NCBI GenBank assembly: GCA_013398955.1
Contig: VWPU01002063.1
Span: 124,001 to 188,000 of the forward strand
DNA from: Callaeas wilsoni
Taxonomy: Eukaryota > Chordata > Aves > Passeriformes > Callaeidae
Length of the DNA stretch: 64,000 bases
Direction of reading: 5' to 3'
Position numbers and translations under genes: made by a program. The stretch's first letter is position 1; each line of letters begins with the position of its first letter. Shown here piece by piece: positions 12,441 through 28,000 of the stretch. The notes under the pieces are model-generated. The model was not told where the DNA came from, made no database searches, and worked only from the letters and a program-made list of their open reading frames with translations.

Positions 12441-15400
12441 AATGGCTCGGAGAGCTGAACATCAGTCTGTTGGTACCTCTGCTGTGCCTGCTGCTCCTGC
12501 TGCTCTCTGGGGCTTTTGTGTTTCCTGCCCTCGCTTCAGTTATTGTTTCTTCTGTTTTGTCTTCTCCTGAAACACTCATTGGCCATGAAAAATCTTCAGT
12601 ACTCAACTTAAAGGCTGTGTCCTGGCACACGCAGGAGCCACGGGATGAACTTTGGCAAGAGCGTCCCCAGGTCTTGCTGTTAATGAGGTTCCTCTGCTGT
12701 TGGATGCATTACACGAGGAGAAGCTGGAGCCCAGAGAGGCACATCCCTTCCTGATACGAGCAGCCAACGAGCTGCTTTAGGTGTTGACTTTGAGGTTACC
12801 AACAGCCTAATTTGTTATGTGTTCTCAGGGCCAAGTTTCTTCCTTTGCAGTAAGCTATCCTTAAACACATAATTTTTAAGCTATTCCTCTAAACACAGTT
12901 GTAATGTTAAAATAATGTAATCCACAGATACGCTGTGTTGAATTCTGGAGTAAAATATTACCATGAAATGCTCACAAAAATGTAAAATCCACATTTTTAA
13001 GGTATTATTCTAAAAATTCATACAGCATCTGAGGCTTTTTACCTCCCTCAAAAAAGAATTTAGATGTGCAAACCAAACAAGAGCTAGAGGTGACTATTAA
13101 AGTTATGACTTTTCAACTCTCTGTTAGGAATTTTGTGGTTTACAAACAGCTGAGAATGTCTTCTGCTTTTCTTTTGAGGCTGTAAACACTATGAATTAGC
13201 AAGTAAAAAAACTTAGTGGTCCCCTGTTCACTAATCCAGATCTGTAAGAATTGGCACAGTGTTATAGAATCAACATTTAAAAAACATAAACTTTGAAAGA
13301 CTTATTTTTAACAATCTGACTATATTGCTTTATGTGCCTCTAAACAGTTTTAATAGCTGTGGAAATAGACCTTTCAATGTCATGATGTCTTTAAATACTA
13401 CAGATTACGTCATCTGGCACATTACATGAAGGTGTAGATAACATTAAACACAGAAGCTTTATGACTGTACAAATATGTACAAATGATACAACTTGAGATC
13501 ACACAGAAATTATATGTATAAGCATTAGCTAGATGTTATCTCTAGTCCAAAAGTTACCCTAAATCTGGTCAAATAGTTATTCACCAGAAGTTCAATAAAT
13601 AACTCCTGGGTTTATCTGTTACAAAGATCTCTTCTGAGGTCATCTGTGCAGATGTCTGTGCTTTCTCTTGTAATTTGATGACTGCATCTCCATAGGCAGG
13701 TCCTGGGAAATCTTCAGTGCCCTTCTGACAGGTGCTGAGGAACTGCAGGATTAGTGGATTTTCAGTAAATTGAAATGTTGGTGATGTTGCTAAATTCACT
13801 TGTCCCCTAAACAAAAAGAAATTACAAAGCTAAAAAGTATGCCTCTAGATCAGTTTAATGCTGGATTATTCTTTCACATAATCATATTTCTTTCTTTAAT
13901 TCCTCGTCCAAATGGTGCTGATAGTAGCAAAATGAGAATAAATAGATCTAGGTGTCTACATGCTAGGCAGGCATATCCTTATACAATTCTTATAATTTTA
14001 ATTAAACTGCTAAAATAGATTTGTGTGTTTGACCGGGTCATGGGGTGCAGTCCAGCAAGTATCTGGGTTCTGGTTTGTCAGCACCCAAGGTTCTATGTTA
14101 AATGCCACCCAGTTTTTGGATTATTGAGCGAGTCTGCTCTAAAAAGTGTTCTGAAAGACATAGCAGCCGAAAAGGGCATTTTGGTTTCAGTAGCAGCATT
14201 TCTATCAGAAATGTGAAGTCAGATCTTTACAATTCAGTGTTACGAGCTGATTTCTTTTTCTGCTCAAAGAAACTGAGGCTCAGTAACTTCCATTTCTCTT
14301 CCTTACCTTTCAGTTCAAGTCTAAATAAAACCCAAAACTGATCTCTTTGGACTTATTCCATGCTACTGACCTCATGTCCATCTGTTCACATACCCTCTCT
14401 CAGCATGGTCACCTCCCTGTGACAGTTTTCCCTCTTGTGTATGAGCTGGTGCAGTGAAGAGAGGTCATTTTTCTTCTTGAGTTACCCTACAAGTTGGGGA
14501 CGTGGTCTATCCACCCCCTTCAACTACAGAACAAGATCTTTTCTTCAAACACCATCTTAGTTTTTTTTGTTTGCAGCTATTTCTGCTTTCCCCTTTTTCT
14601 TTCTCTAGTGTGTCTGTGAGATTGTGTCTTCTAAATACAATATAGAACAAAATGTGTTGTAAAGAGAGCTGCTGCTTGAATGAGGTGCTTCCCAAGGAGT
14701 AACAATATTTGTTGAGCAGATGTTATTTCATTCTAAATAATGGAAACCATTTGGTGTCCTTCAAAATCATCATGAGGGCAGTAGACGGGAATAAAGAAAA
14801 ATTCAGCAGAGACGTAACAGCTGGAGAATTTCTTCCCCTCTCCCTCCATCCTCTGAATAGTAGCTATTGCAGATGTTTCGAAATGGCTGAGGTGCTGTTC
14901 AGGAGAAAATCTCCACAGCTTTCTGCACCATGTGAAGCCATGCAACTGGCTCCTGCACCCTGCTGAGCTATTCAGTAGAAAGCTCAGCTGGGTCATGGAG
15001 TTCCTGCCAAAGGGCCAGAGGGCAATTCCTGTAGAGAGCATCAAAATCAGGGAAGGAAACTCTACTCCCTGCGCTCCTCTCAGCCTAATGCAAAATGTCC
15101 CACAATGGCCAGTTTTGTTTTTATTAGACAGAAATGCTTCTCTGTGCCACGAGATCATCAGTTAGGTAATTTAGCAGGTATGGTTACACTTCGTTTACCA
15201 AGCTTATTAAAAGCAAAAAAACCCAAAAGTTTTGTTCTCTGCCATGGATCAGAGGAAAGGCAATTCGCATTATTTTTACTTTAAGAAGCTTTTAAAATAC
15301 TTAAAAGTGCAGTGCTGATTGGCAGCTTTCTCCCAGCCAGATACTTGCATGCTTTCCTGCACAGGTATTTGTGAAATCTGGAACTGTTGGGCTGTTTTCC

Positions 15401-18400
15401 TAAGACATACTCCAAGGCTCTGTGGTTGCATCTAGCTCTATCTGACGGAGAGGGATCAGAAAGTTCTGTAAAATAAACAGCCTGGTAGCTGGAGTGATTT
15501 ATGTCAGGAATCCCATTGAGATAGGTTGGATCTGGTTACCCTCAGTGTCCATACACCAGCTGAATTTGCAAAGATTTACTTGGTTGCCTGCAATAAACAA
15601 TGTATTTACAAACCAACTTCATACCTACTGTCTGCTCTCCAGGAGTCTGACATATGTGAATGTAAAGAAGTCATAATACAAATTTGTGAAACCAGCTTTG
15701 TATGGGGATCTTTTGGGTCTCCTGCAACTCATATAGTCTGAAGAATCTCCAGGCTATAATGAAGTGCATCAATTTTATCAGTGTCTTTTATGTTACAGAG
15801 TAGTACTGAAATAACACATATTTTCACGTCCCTAACTACAGGATCACAAAATATTTCTTCAATTAAGAAGTTGTAGAGCAGCTATAATGTAAGAAATATC
15901 AATCTTTAGGAGATAGTGTTAGAAGAAATGGCTGCTTTATTAGCAAAAGTTTGATGATACTACAGCCACTCAAGTAGAATATTCATGTACTTTAGATCTA
16001 TTCTTAATTAATTCTTGAATACTTGACAGGCTTTTTCATTTAAAATTCTGTTTTCCCTCTTTGAATATCTGTCCTTGTTTGTGCATTGGTACTTAATTTT
16101 CTTACAGCTCAGCCTAACCTTTCTTTTTGAGGCTTTTTCTTTTTTTGAATGAATACTTTATATCATCAGACTCTCACACAGAAGTTCCAATGTGGTTTGA
16201 AAGTAAAATAAGAAACTGATGTTGCTTTACAGCAGAGAACAGCACTTCTGACACAGTGAGTTTCATTGCATCTGCCAAACTATAGTCCAGGTTATTTTCA
16301 TATTAGGAAAAAACCTTTTAGCCTGCACAAGTGAGCTTATTCTACAAAGTCAGTCATGATAGTCTGAGAAAACTCTTTCCAAGTGATGGTGGAAGAGCCA
16401 GTTTAGGGAAGATCCAAAATGGACCTAACACAACCATTTTTCGATGGCTGAAGAAATTAAAGTTCTTTTTGGGTAATTTTCCTAAGGGATAGATGAGGTA
16501 CCGTCAGACCCTCCGGAAAGCCTCCCGGAGTGGAGCAGTTGTGTGATGTCTTTGGTAGCACACGTTCAGTGTTAGCCAGGGTACTGCATGGGCCCGGTCT
16601 GCCCAGCGTGAGTGCGGGGTGCTGGGCTGTTCTGCTCTACAAGGGCTGTGGGCCACAAACCCAGCCCTTGGCATTTCCACAGCTTGTGGAACAACTTCTT
16701 CTGGTTGGGGAAAAAAAATATTTTGAACAAAGAAAGGACCTCCATTCAAAAATAATGGAAAACCTGGGCTGGATGTTCTTCCTAAACACAGTTTCTTTTC
16801 TGTCTTGTGTCTCTGTTCAGGTGTACATACATGGATTCCTGGTATTTCTTGGGCAAGGTGTCCTTCACTGTAGATTCAGAGATCCCAACACAAAGTGGGT
16901 ACAGCTAGGGTGGGGCATTTGCACTGGTGAGCCCCACCCCCTAATTTAGGGGCTAAATTAGGAAGAGTCTCCTTTGCTCCCATACATCAGCATCAACAGA
17001 GATGGGCATCTCTGCAGTGTGAACTGGAGCAGCTAATTCAACTCCTTACCCAAATCCTTCCCTGGAGGGGCCTCTCTCTTCCTACAACTCTCTAGGGAAT
17101 GTGGGGAGGCTCAGTCACATCCCAGCTTGGTGCCTAAACCAGCAAACCTTTGGTGACATGGCGCCAGGCTAAGCTCTTCGTGATCATTTAGAATAGAAGT
17201 GGTTGTCTTGGAACCCTAAAAGGTGACTATTTGATTTCCTGGTTTGTTATTCCAAAGACAGGGAAATTTCCCTAATACTTCTTACTGAGTCTCCCAGCTT
17301 GTTGTTTATGGCTTTTGCTGTCATTTTCATTAACAGCAAATTGTTCAATATGATGCTAAACTGAGCTATATTAGATCAGCTAGAAATCTTTGAAGGCTCT
17401 CAAAGCATGGGCATTACATATTCAAAACAGGACCTAATGTTTCAGAGATTCATATTCTGCTATAATTATATGGTTCAATGCAAGTGATTATATCTCTTCT
17501 TCAGTATCGGACTGAAAAGTTTTGGTTTGCTGGCTTCCTCATAATTTACTGCCGAGGCATAATAGGCCAGTCTTGCGGAAAAAAAGATGATAAATGACGC
17601 TGGCAAGGATTCATAGATTTATTAAATTTCTATCAAACAGTGCAACAAAAAAAATCTGCTTAAGTTAGAAATGGGCTCAAATTTTTTAATCAAAATTCAT
17701 GAGTCCTGATGCTTGGTTCAGTAGGTCCAAGGAAGGCTTGAATTGAGGACTGATTAAAGAAAATAAAAGGCTTATTTGAAGTAATTTTTCAATGACGGCT
17801 TTTAATTGGATGTTAAATCAAATTCTTATCTGCTTTTCTGCAGATAGCACATTATATAAAATACAGTTAGTGGCACTACCACTGTAACTGATACACTGAA
17901 TAACAATTGACTTCTTACTTTACACCAAGAGGATAGAAGGACTGCAGTTGTCAACCTGTCAGAAATTAACTATGTAAATTAATGCTTAAGTATATGAATA
18001 TGAATATGATTTACAAGAGGCTCTGAGTGCTGTCAGTAAAAGTACTGATTTCTTTCCCCTCCAAGGTTAACAATTACTCACTGACCTTTACAAATTTGGG
18101 CTATATTTTTTCTTTTATAACTGATACGATGTTCCAGAGATCTCAATAATGCTGAAATAATCTGAAGTAATCTGTCATGTACCAAAAGAAGTATCGTACT
18201 AATACCTATTATATTTCATGTGTATAAGGCAATACATTGCTGAAGATAATAGACTTATTATTTAGTTTGATGGTTACAGTAACTGTGAAATTTGTTGCTT
18301 GCTTTCTTTGCAGACTGAGTGGTAGGGTAGCACTTTTTATTATGGGGATGTATTCCTAATAGACTGTCAATTAATTCTGTAATGTTTTACTGCTGAGAGT

Positions 18401-21400
18401 AGCATCTGATTTCTTGGGCTTAGGAAAAAAATCCCTCTATCTCACTTAGATTAACCAGGACCCATAAAGAGAAGTAGAATATGCTGTAGAATTTATGCAG
18501 TCTAGAGTGTGGGAGAAAGAGGAAAACCATCAAGGATTAAGCCTCAATGTTACACTTAGTTTTTCTTCAGTAGGAGAAATGCATATGTGTGGGTTTTCTC
18601 TGCTGGAGTTTGCATCGTGCTCAGTGTAATCACTGTGCTGAACATTATGATTATTTCTACCACTGGAATTCACATCTCGTTCTTATGTATTCCCCTGCCT
18701 CTTCCTCTACAGAAGTGTTCCCACAGGAAATAAAACTCCATATTAGGACATCTTCCATGAGATTTTGTTTTAAATTCAGAGAAACTGTCCTGCAAAACCA
18801 GATCCAAAGCTTCTCTGAACAATTAAACTTTACAATGTATAACAGCATTTTTCCACAAAGAGGCAGTATCGAACACAAGGCAGTGTATCTGAATTACAGC
18901 ATTCCCAGACCCAGCATGGAAAACTAGACTCTCCTCATGGTTTCCATGTGGTTTCGCATATTCCCCCCATCTCAGATATCCAGCACATTGGGATCCCAAA
19001 CCTCTGGGCTTGGAACAAGAGCACTAAGAAAGGAAAGCACACTGTAAAATTGCTGCATGCTAAAATGAGGTTAAGCAATTGCAACTTCTCCCAGTGCCTT
19101 GTAAAACGGACCCCCTGAGTGGAGACAAACCATCTTCAAAAGATTCTGAAATTTGGTTCGGATAATCGTCAAAAAATTCAGCTTTTTCAAAGCTTTGAAG
19201 TCCCTTATTAGTCATGCCCCAGAGCACACGGATCTTCAATGGCTCATGGGCTCCTATAGGTACGTCACACATGGTGGCGTGGAACCGATCTCCTGCCTGG
19301 CCCGGCAATAATGGGAGAGCCACCGTGCCCCAGGAGGGTCCGTGTGGCTCTGCCAGTGCTCGGTGTGAGAGAAGAATCCAGCTCGTTTCCATCAGGGATG
19401 AGCACGGATGCCTCTGCCTGCTCCCTGTCAGCACCAGCCCCTCTCGTGTCCCACGAGGTCCTGCCCAGAGGAGCAGGTGGAAAGGTCCTCCCCAAGCAGC
19501 GACACCGCTCACGTTTGGGAGTCCCTGATTTCATTACTGCCTCAGCCACCTGGGTCACTCCTCAGCGCTGTGCTCAATCTGGGCTTCACTGTTCCCCAAA
19601 GGTTTGTCATGAAAGTAGCTTGCAGCTGGTTTTAAATGTTCTCCTCATATGTCTTCCTATATCATGAAAATGCCATTTAATGTTTGTGTTCACTAACTGA
19701 GAAGTGCAAACTATCTTTGAGACAAATTCTTACCATTTTACTACTTCCAAAGTGTCTGCATCATAATGCATGATAGGGATGCCCTATTTTGTTGTATGCA
19801 GATGAAATTTGGGCTCCCTGTAGCACTTCTGGCAGGTTTCCCATGTTCTACTTTAAATTCTGGGCTGTTTCTCAACTGGTACAAATTAAGCTGTGCCAGC
19901 TTAAACTGCACAGAACCCTGACACCTTAGTGGGAGCAGGCCTGAGTTTGCATAATTGGAAGGGGGCCTTGGTCATTGTCCCTGTAAAATAACATAAACAT
20001 ATGGATATGTGAGTCAAGTTACTTGTGGGAGGTAAATGAGTATCAGAGAAGAATCTTTCAAGGTGGATGCAATTTTTCACTTAATCTTTATGGCAACAAA
20101 ATTCATCTTCTGGCCAAATCTGTATTATTTGGTAAATACCCCAATAAATACTGGCAGCAGTTCATGGGGATTTTTTCTTCTAACAGCCTGGAAGACAAAT
20201 AGTATGTTGCTCAACCAGATATGGTTCTAATTATAGAGTTTGCATTATACTGTTTTAATTGTCCTCTTAAATGCAGTTTTTGACATCCTGCCAAGAACTT
20301 CTCAATGATTTCTTCATTGAATAGAGGACTTTTAGTCATCCACTACATTTCTTAAGGCCATAATTTTCAACAGCATTAAAATCCACTTTCTTCCTTGCCT
20401 TGTGCTGCAGTTAATATCATTCATCTCAAGAACAATTGTCCTGTCACACATTTACCTGGGAAGCACAGTCTCATTTTTTTCATTAATCCACAAAAGGTAG
20501 TTCAGAGAATGGGTAGTTCTGCCATCTTGCTTGGCTAACATCAGGGAGGTGGTGGAGAGTTAGCGTTTTGCTCCTGGGGTAATAAAGTTTTAATAAATAG
20601 GAATATGATGAGATTAATTTGCTTCCACAGTTTTCATACTGTGCATTTTTAATTATATTTCTTTGTATGCAGAAGTTATGGAAAATATTTTTTACTTCTG
20701 TTTTATTTTAAAAAGCTGCTTTAGGGTGACAGTATTTAAAATTCTCCAGGAGAAACTGTGAGCAGAAACTATTTCACTAGTTGTTTTAGCTCTGTGGTTG
20801 CTTTGTAGTCCATGTTTTTTGCACAGAAAATTACACACTATGGGGTAAATTTTAAGTGTGGTTATAAATTGACAGAGGAGACTGCTGCTGCAAATAATAA
20901 GAATGAATTTAAGAGGTAACTCAGTAGTTCAGAGCAGGGGGCAAGGCTGTAGCATTAGGAAGAGGCATTTAAGGTCATTCAGAAGCAATCAACCTTCGTC
21001 AGTCCCAGATACTTTTGTTGTGTGTTTTTCTTTCCTCTCAAAATATATTTAGGAAGTAGGGGCAGCATGTCAGTGTTCTTCCCATTACATTTGCATCAGT
21101 CCAGGGGTTCTCCCCTGAACAGAAGTGGCTGTTGAGTTATGGTTTCACGGAGAGCTCCACAGAACACCAGATTTTATCTTTTCATACAAACTGACTAGCG
21201 CGTTTGCTGAAGTTTCAATTATTATTTATCTGCTCGTGTCCTCAAAGACCAAACATTTGAAAGATGAAAAAATGTGTGTGTTAGCCCCCTCTCCAATCAA
21301 ACACTTGACATAAAAGCTTAACTTGGAGTATTCAAGCTGTTGAATTGAAGTCAAGTGAACCGTGTTTTTGTTAAAAGTCTACAAGTACTTGCCAAATCAA

Positions 21401-22045
21401 GGTCCTAATGGAGAATCCACATTTGTTGGAAAGAGCACTCAAGCCTGAGTTTAAACACCTTCCTAAATCAAGACCTTGTTTCCAAATAATGTATTTTCTA
21501 ACAGATAAGCCCCAACAAATTCTAATGGCCGTTCTGATCAGGCAAGAGATCAGCTAATCAGGTCTGCAGCAGAAGGTAGCAAGTATCCTGAAGCTGATCT
21601 CACTGCTCATTTTTTAATGATGTTTATAATGATTCAGAGATATTTCAGTGTAAAAATGTACATTATAAAGTTATGGTAGACATTTTTACTAATGTGTTCC
21701 TTATAATCACCACTTCAATCACGTTATTGCATGCTCTCCAGGAAAGCACATGCAGCCAATATTCATCTGCAGATGGATGCAGTCCAGCCTATTTCAATAA
21801 AAGTCATTCACTTATTAGGAGTATTTGGACTTTTAGTTAAAACTTTACAATCTGTATCCTTTCTGTCTCCCCAGTATGCAGAATATTCTTCTGTTAGCAA
21901 TAAGGATCTGACTGTTTCTAAAATATTAACCAGACCAAAATAAATAGGTAAATTTGGTTATTACAAACTGTTGCTGCAGTGCCTCTTACTGTCTGTTGTT
22001 GTCTGATAACAGAAGTACTGCTGCAGTGATATTGTAAAGTGTTTG

Positions 22046-22059
22046 CACACACACACACA
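22046..22059 (+). repeat. (CA)7 microsatellite
   Basis: Seven uninterrupted CA units in unique sequence. It is short but potentially polymorphic. Confidence 0.9.
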
Positions 22060-25000
22060 TCTCCAGCTGGATTATTGCAGCAATGAACAATTAATTGGAG
22101 TTTGATCACTGAAATTCATTAATCGTAGCCTAATTTGCCACTAGTGAAAGCTGACAGAGATCTGTGAGATCTGCATAGTTCTGGCAGTTTATGCCAACAG
22201 TGGATTTGACCCATTGTCTTTTCTTGTTAAAGCTTTATTTCTTTTGAAGTAGTTGTATCCTTTGTCCGTAGTTAATTATGATATTAAATTGCAGGGGAAT
22301 GTTTCCATTTTCTCCAACTGCCTAATCTGAGCCTTTGGTCTGACACATCAGATTAGCTGAGATTTAAACCAATGACCTCCTGGCTCTGGATAATGTCATG
22401 TTGGTTCCTATACAAAATAACAGGGCTGTCCCTGTTCAGGTTACACTAAATCACAAGCTGATGAGAGGTGACGGGTTCTGCAGCAGCTCTGAATCACATG
22501 TTGTTTGATTTCTGCTTCTCTGGGCCAAATTCCTTCAGATAAAAGGTACAGAAGGTCACCCCCTGTCCAGAAACACTGTGCTGAGATCACAGCAATATTA
22601 CAGCAGTATATTTTTGTTTCGTCAAGTAAAACAGCAGCATTCTTACAAATGAAAACAATTGAAAAACAGTGTATAACAGCACCAACCCAAACAATACTTT
22701 GGTGTGCATCCTCTCTTTCATTTGTAAATTAATTAGTATGAAGTGGTGAGACATTTTATAAAAACACTTTTAGTCTTAGTTTTTCCCAATGCCATAGAAC
22801 AGCCAGAAGATGCTGTAAATATATTCTGAAGATAGTAGCCAGTCAGAAGTACTTACGTGCCAATTTGCAGCTGTGACATGCTCAGAAGTGAACGTCTAAG
22901 ACAGCAGTTGGCACAGATCAAGTGGGAAGTCTAAATGTCAGTGAGTGGTAAGTGTCTAAATCTCAATCTCTCAAGTTGTTAGATTGTTTATCTGAGTGGT
23001 TGCCCCTTGAAGTGGACAGAAATGTCAGGAGAAAACTGTTCAAAGAGATGTTGCACCACTGAACTGTTGGATAACAGCATTGTTGAGTCTTGACTGTGAC
23101 TGTAAAATTGCCATAAGCATTTTTAAATAGGTTTTTTAGTATTCAACTAAAAATATTTTATTTTTTAGCTTTCTAATGAACCCTGGAAATGTTATATTTT
23201 TAAAATCATGTGCAATCATCTGTTCTTTGTGAGTCATACAGCAGAGAGGTATGCACAGCTCTTCCTATGGAGAGGGGAGGGAAATGAGTTCTGGGAGGAG
23301 ACAGTGGCTTGGAGGATGAGCTACAAACAGACTCTGCATGGAAAGCCAAACTTGTGCAACTGCAGAACAGGAACTGCCACATGTGCATGCTTCAGTGAAG
23401 CCTTCAAAGTCTTCAAGTCTTATTAATAAAACTTCTTAGAAAAGGAGAGGTTCATGCCAGTGGTTGTGTTCTAGGTATCAAGGCATTGATTCCGTGGGGC
23501 TGTATCACCCAAATGTCAGTCAAGCTGTTGAATACTGTTAAAAGTTGCTCTAAGTTTTGTGAAAGCAGTGGGGTAGAAGAGTGTTTCCCAGCCCTGCAAG
23601 CATTAGCACCGGAATTTGACATGTCAGAAGCCTCTCTGAGCTGTGCTGAGAGACCCGACTCTGTAGCCAGCTAGCCCTTACTTGTGCTGGCTTTGGTGGA
23701 AACCCATGTCATTCAAGCAAGGTCAGACACAGTGGGCTTTTGCAATATTTGAATAATTTCTTTGCCAAAACATATTCTGTTGCTGCCTCCAGAAGACCTT
23801 TGTCAGAAGACATGGCCAGTAAGTCACATCCCGTTTTCATCAAACCCAGGACTAGTCTGTGGTTTTGAAGTGTTCCCTTAGTGCAGGCCCCTCAAAACTC
23901 AGTATTTAAATAGTTTTAGGTGCTTGTAAGTGTGAGACTTCAGGCCTGGACTAATACAGCAGAATTACCCACTCACTATTTCTGTTACTTTCTTACTGGG
24001 ACGTCCACACAGCATGGATGTGCTGAATGATAGAAATCTCTCTAGGCTGTCCCTAAAACCTTGACTTCCAGACAGAAAAATATCAAGGAGATAGGTTCCA
24101 TGTCAGAGATAAAATGATTTTTCTGTCCTTGTTAAATCTGCTCTTCTAACTATGAGGTACTATTCAGTATTTTCAGTGTGCTCAAGTTCAAAGCCTGTAA
24201 AGGTCATGTTTCCTTAGGAGTACAGAGAGCAATTAGGGCAACAAGTTTTATTTCATTTGATAAAAGTTCACATACTTTAATAGTCAAGTAATAATTACAG
24301 TAATTCATGCATTACTCATCTAAAATATTAATTCATTTGGCACAGTCCTAGCGTACACTGTCATAACAGTGCCTGACAGGACTAGCTGAAATCCTGTAGT
24401 TACCTTTTTAAATACCAAAGAATTTCTTCATTGTTGTGATAAAATACAGATGTGCCTTCAAATGAAACTTGCATGGTGAGCAGAAATAGAATATATAATT
24501 AGAACAAAGAGGGCTTAAATCAAATTAATCTTTATCTGACAGGAACATTTACATTTACATCACTGAGTGCAAAGTCATAGCCAAAATTGAAATTAGAAAC
24601 AGATAATTATGATAAGAGAGGACACTTACACTGACTTTTCTCATGCATAATTGGAAAGCACACAAAATGCACTGCTTGTTATAATTAGAATTAGTGTTAA
24701 AAATACACCACTTTTGATGAATGCTGGTTTGTTGCAATAAAAAGTCGCTTAAATACTTGTCTGGTAGAAGCACAAGTTGATTCTTATTAGAAGACCATAA
24801 AGAGGGCAGATGGTGTACTATCTTTTGAAAAACAATAGTAATAGAAACAGACTTGGCGACACTAATTCTAGTGTGTTGTAGGTCTTTGAATGTGCAGATT
24901 TTTTGATGCAGGGCCTAAGTCCTGCTCCTTAAGTCTCAGGGAAGAAAATATGTTTTATGAGGTTGCTGCAAGAAAAAAAAATCAAAAACAAACTAGCTTG

Positions 25001-28000
25001 AAGCCATGGAGGGTGTCAGTATCAGAACAAAAATCAACACTGAAAATTGTAATTCACTGGTGTTCAGCTATACGCTTGCTCTACAGATCACTCATCCTTT
25101 TACGAATGGTTGCAGATTGGAAGGCTGGGTTCTCAGGTGCTGTAAATCCAATATGACTCGCTTGACATTGTCAAATGTGACTAATTTAACAGGCAGCTGA
25201 GGATCAGAGCCTGTGTATATATAACGCTATGGATAGACACACATTTATGGTGTTTGCAAATAGCACTGTAATTGCCCCCAGCTGTAAAAAAATTCCAGAT
25301 GTTTAAATTTTTAGATTTCAAAAGTGTAGCTGGAGCTCTAATAATGTTTGTCTGCTTAACACCTCCCTGGCACAAGGGAAGCTGTTTCCATGACATTAAA
25401 GATGATGGGAAGAGCTGGGATGTGAAGTTCAGCCTTTGGGTGGATTTTCACAGGCTGTGAGCAGTTCCTCCTTTGGCTTTCACTTGCAACTTTTATTAAT
25501 GAAACAGATCCAGAGGGTCTCTGGGAATTCACCACCACAATAGTTTAGCATGCTGTCAGAAAGTAGCTTGTCAGATGGCTCTATTGTACTGGGATGTGAT
25601 TTTTAGTAACATACAGGATTAGGGAAACGATTCATGTATTGTGCACTGTTGAAAAGAAGGGTAATTTGAGGTAGCAGAAAGGATTTTCAATGCCAAAACA
25701 ATAATGATAATTCATCCTGTGGTAAGGAATTGTTATGACACGTTTTCTATTATTAATTTGGTTAGAGGGTCTAGGTTAAATGACTGCAGTCGATTAAAAG
25801 ATATATAGATAGAAAAGCTTTATGTATTTATTACCTGCTTAAAGAAAAGGGAATTTATCTGAGCAAATTACAACATGGAAGAGTGCACAACTGTGATTTA
25901 ATGAGCTGCCTTTACATGAACATCTGGAATTACTATTATTATAATGATTATTATTTTACATAAAAACAAAATAGTGACAAATATGAATGAGAAGGGAGTT
26001 TTTTATGTTAGCTGTAACAAAAATAACCATTGCGGTTAAAACAAATGTAAACTGTAGCATTTCTATGGGCCCTGTGCTGCCGTAAGTGCTGTAAATTAGT
26101 GCTTTTTCTCCTGGGGAGTGTCCCACTTAAATCAGGGAGTGCAAAGACACTTGGTGCAGAGTTTGTACAATGTAGTCCCTAAATGATAAATATGAGCCAT
26201 GGTAATTTTTGAAGCCCACTTTGCTAAAGGAAATAATCTAGCAACTAGGAATTTCATTCAGCAGATGCCATAGGATGGTTTGTTGGAGATCAGCTCAAAG
26301 TATACACAGTGGTATTAGCTCACTGCGTCTGACTTTTGTCAGGCACAGTGAAGCAGGGCACTGCTCTTCTGTGTAAAACCAGAATTTACTCTTGCATGCA
26401 TATTATTTGTCCAAAGCCTAAAAATGGCCACATTTATTTGTAAATGTGTAAATTTATTGCTATGGCCTGAGGAGGGCTGTTCTTTCAATTAATTCTCATT
26501 TCCCTACATTTTCTCCAAAATACAGAACTTCATGGTAGCTATAAAACCTGAGTTAAGTCTATGCCTAGGTATACTTGCTTGTGAACCTAATCAGCTAATT
26601 TTCAATGTGTTTTATTCTTACACTGAATAGACGTTTAGAGTGATTCTCAAGTCTTCAGTTTAGAACAGAACAGTAGAGACAACAGCATAATTCTGATGAA
26701 ACAGTCATCCTGCAGTTTTCCAAAGTGTGAGACCCAAAACGCAGACATCCTTATGCCAGCAAGAGTTCATTGATCAGAATGGTCTATTAAATGCCTTGTT
26801 TTCTTTAAAGCACAACCCTTGTTTTTTGACTCTTGAATGACACACAACTAGAGTAACATGAATGTTAAAGCACTCTTCTCTTTCTTTATATGCTCACTGG
26901 TTTTGCCCTGTATGGTAAACTATCATGAACACATTTCTTTTTAGTTGGAAAACAGGACAAACATCCACTAGGTTAATTTAATACCCAATGAATATCCCTT
27001 AAGGATAAATTATATGAATCTTTGTTACAGTATTTCACAAATCAAATTAGCGACTCAACTTTAATAGATTTTGATTGACACATCTGATATTAAACACTAG
27101 TGTCTCTATGGACATTAGCTCTTCCTCATTAAATGAATTATAAAATTTCACTTCTTGATCAGAAGAAGAGTCTGGTTTGTCTTTTTTGAATGGAAGCAAG
27201 GGCAGATCTTTAGCTGACATAAATCAGCCCATCTCCATTGAAGCTGACTTGAGGCAGAGGTAAACTGGAGAGAACGTAACAGTAAATGCCTTTTTTCCCA
27301 TGGAATTAATTTTGCAGGACAGGACATCCTGATAGCACAGCTGAAATTCTTGGGATTAATGCTTATCATATACAGGTAAAATTGTGGTAAACAAGGTTGT
27401 TACCCCTTGGCTTGTACATCTCTGGCTGGTTCTGACCATTGAGTCTCAGACTGGACACTCCAACAGCTGGTGCCACTTTGGTGTGTGGCATCAGCAAAGT
27501 GAAAGCAACTCCTTTGAAGGAGTTCATTGAACAGGAGAAGAGTACAAGGGACTGCCACTGTAACACGTCCTTGTTTGGGCAGGAGAGGGGCTCCATTTCG
27601 GTAGAGGATGGTGAGGAAGCATCCAGCAATTGGAGCACTCTCGTGGTGTGGATCGCAAAGCTTTGTGCTCCAAATCTCTTGAATTCAACTCAGAGGCTTG
27701 AACCTGTTTGCCGAGCATCTTAGAACTGCTCTTCTCTGTGCAGGATAATTAAATGTCAGCTGGGACTGGAAATCTGAATTTAGTTGCCCAACTTGTAAGA
27801 GACTATTTTGGCATCAGGACTGGTCTGGTGTGAATGTGAGGGAGAAACTCTCTTGGCTTTGTTCTGTGAAGCTTGAGAATATTTAATTCTTAACTTCTCT
27901 AGAAAGGCACTTCAACAACACTTTAAGAAAAAAAGGAAAAGCAGAAGAATTAATAGCAATCAGGGCTCCTTTCAGAAAAGTGAATCTTGTTTAGATGCTA

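Noticed and set aside
14261..14310. GAAACTGAGGCTCAGTAACTT, resembling a MIR core
   Set aside because: The match is limited to about 20 bases and the expected CTTGCCCAAGGTCACACAG continuation is missing.
14733..15158. Minus-strand ATG frame of 141 codons
   Set aside because: No family recognised, no promoter or splice context, and about one such frame is expected by chance.
21840..21943. Acceptor-like TTTCTGTCTCCCCAG at about 21874 followed by an open frame
   Set aside because: The frame stops after about 22 codons and the only donor follows the stop. No poly(A) signal supports a terminal exon.
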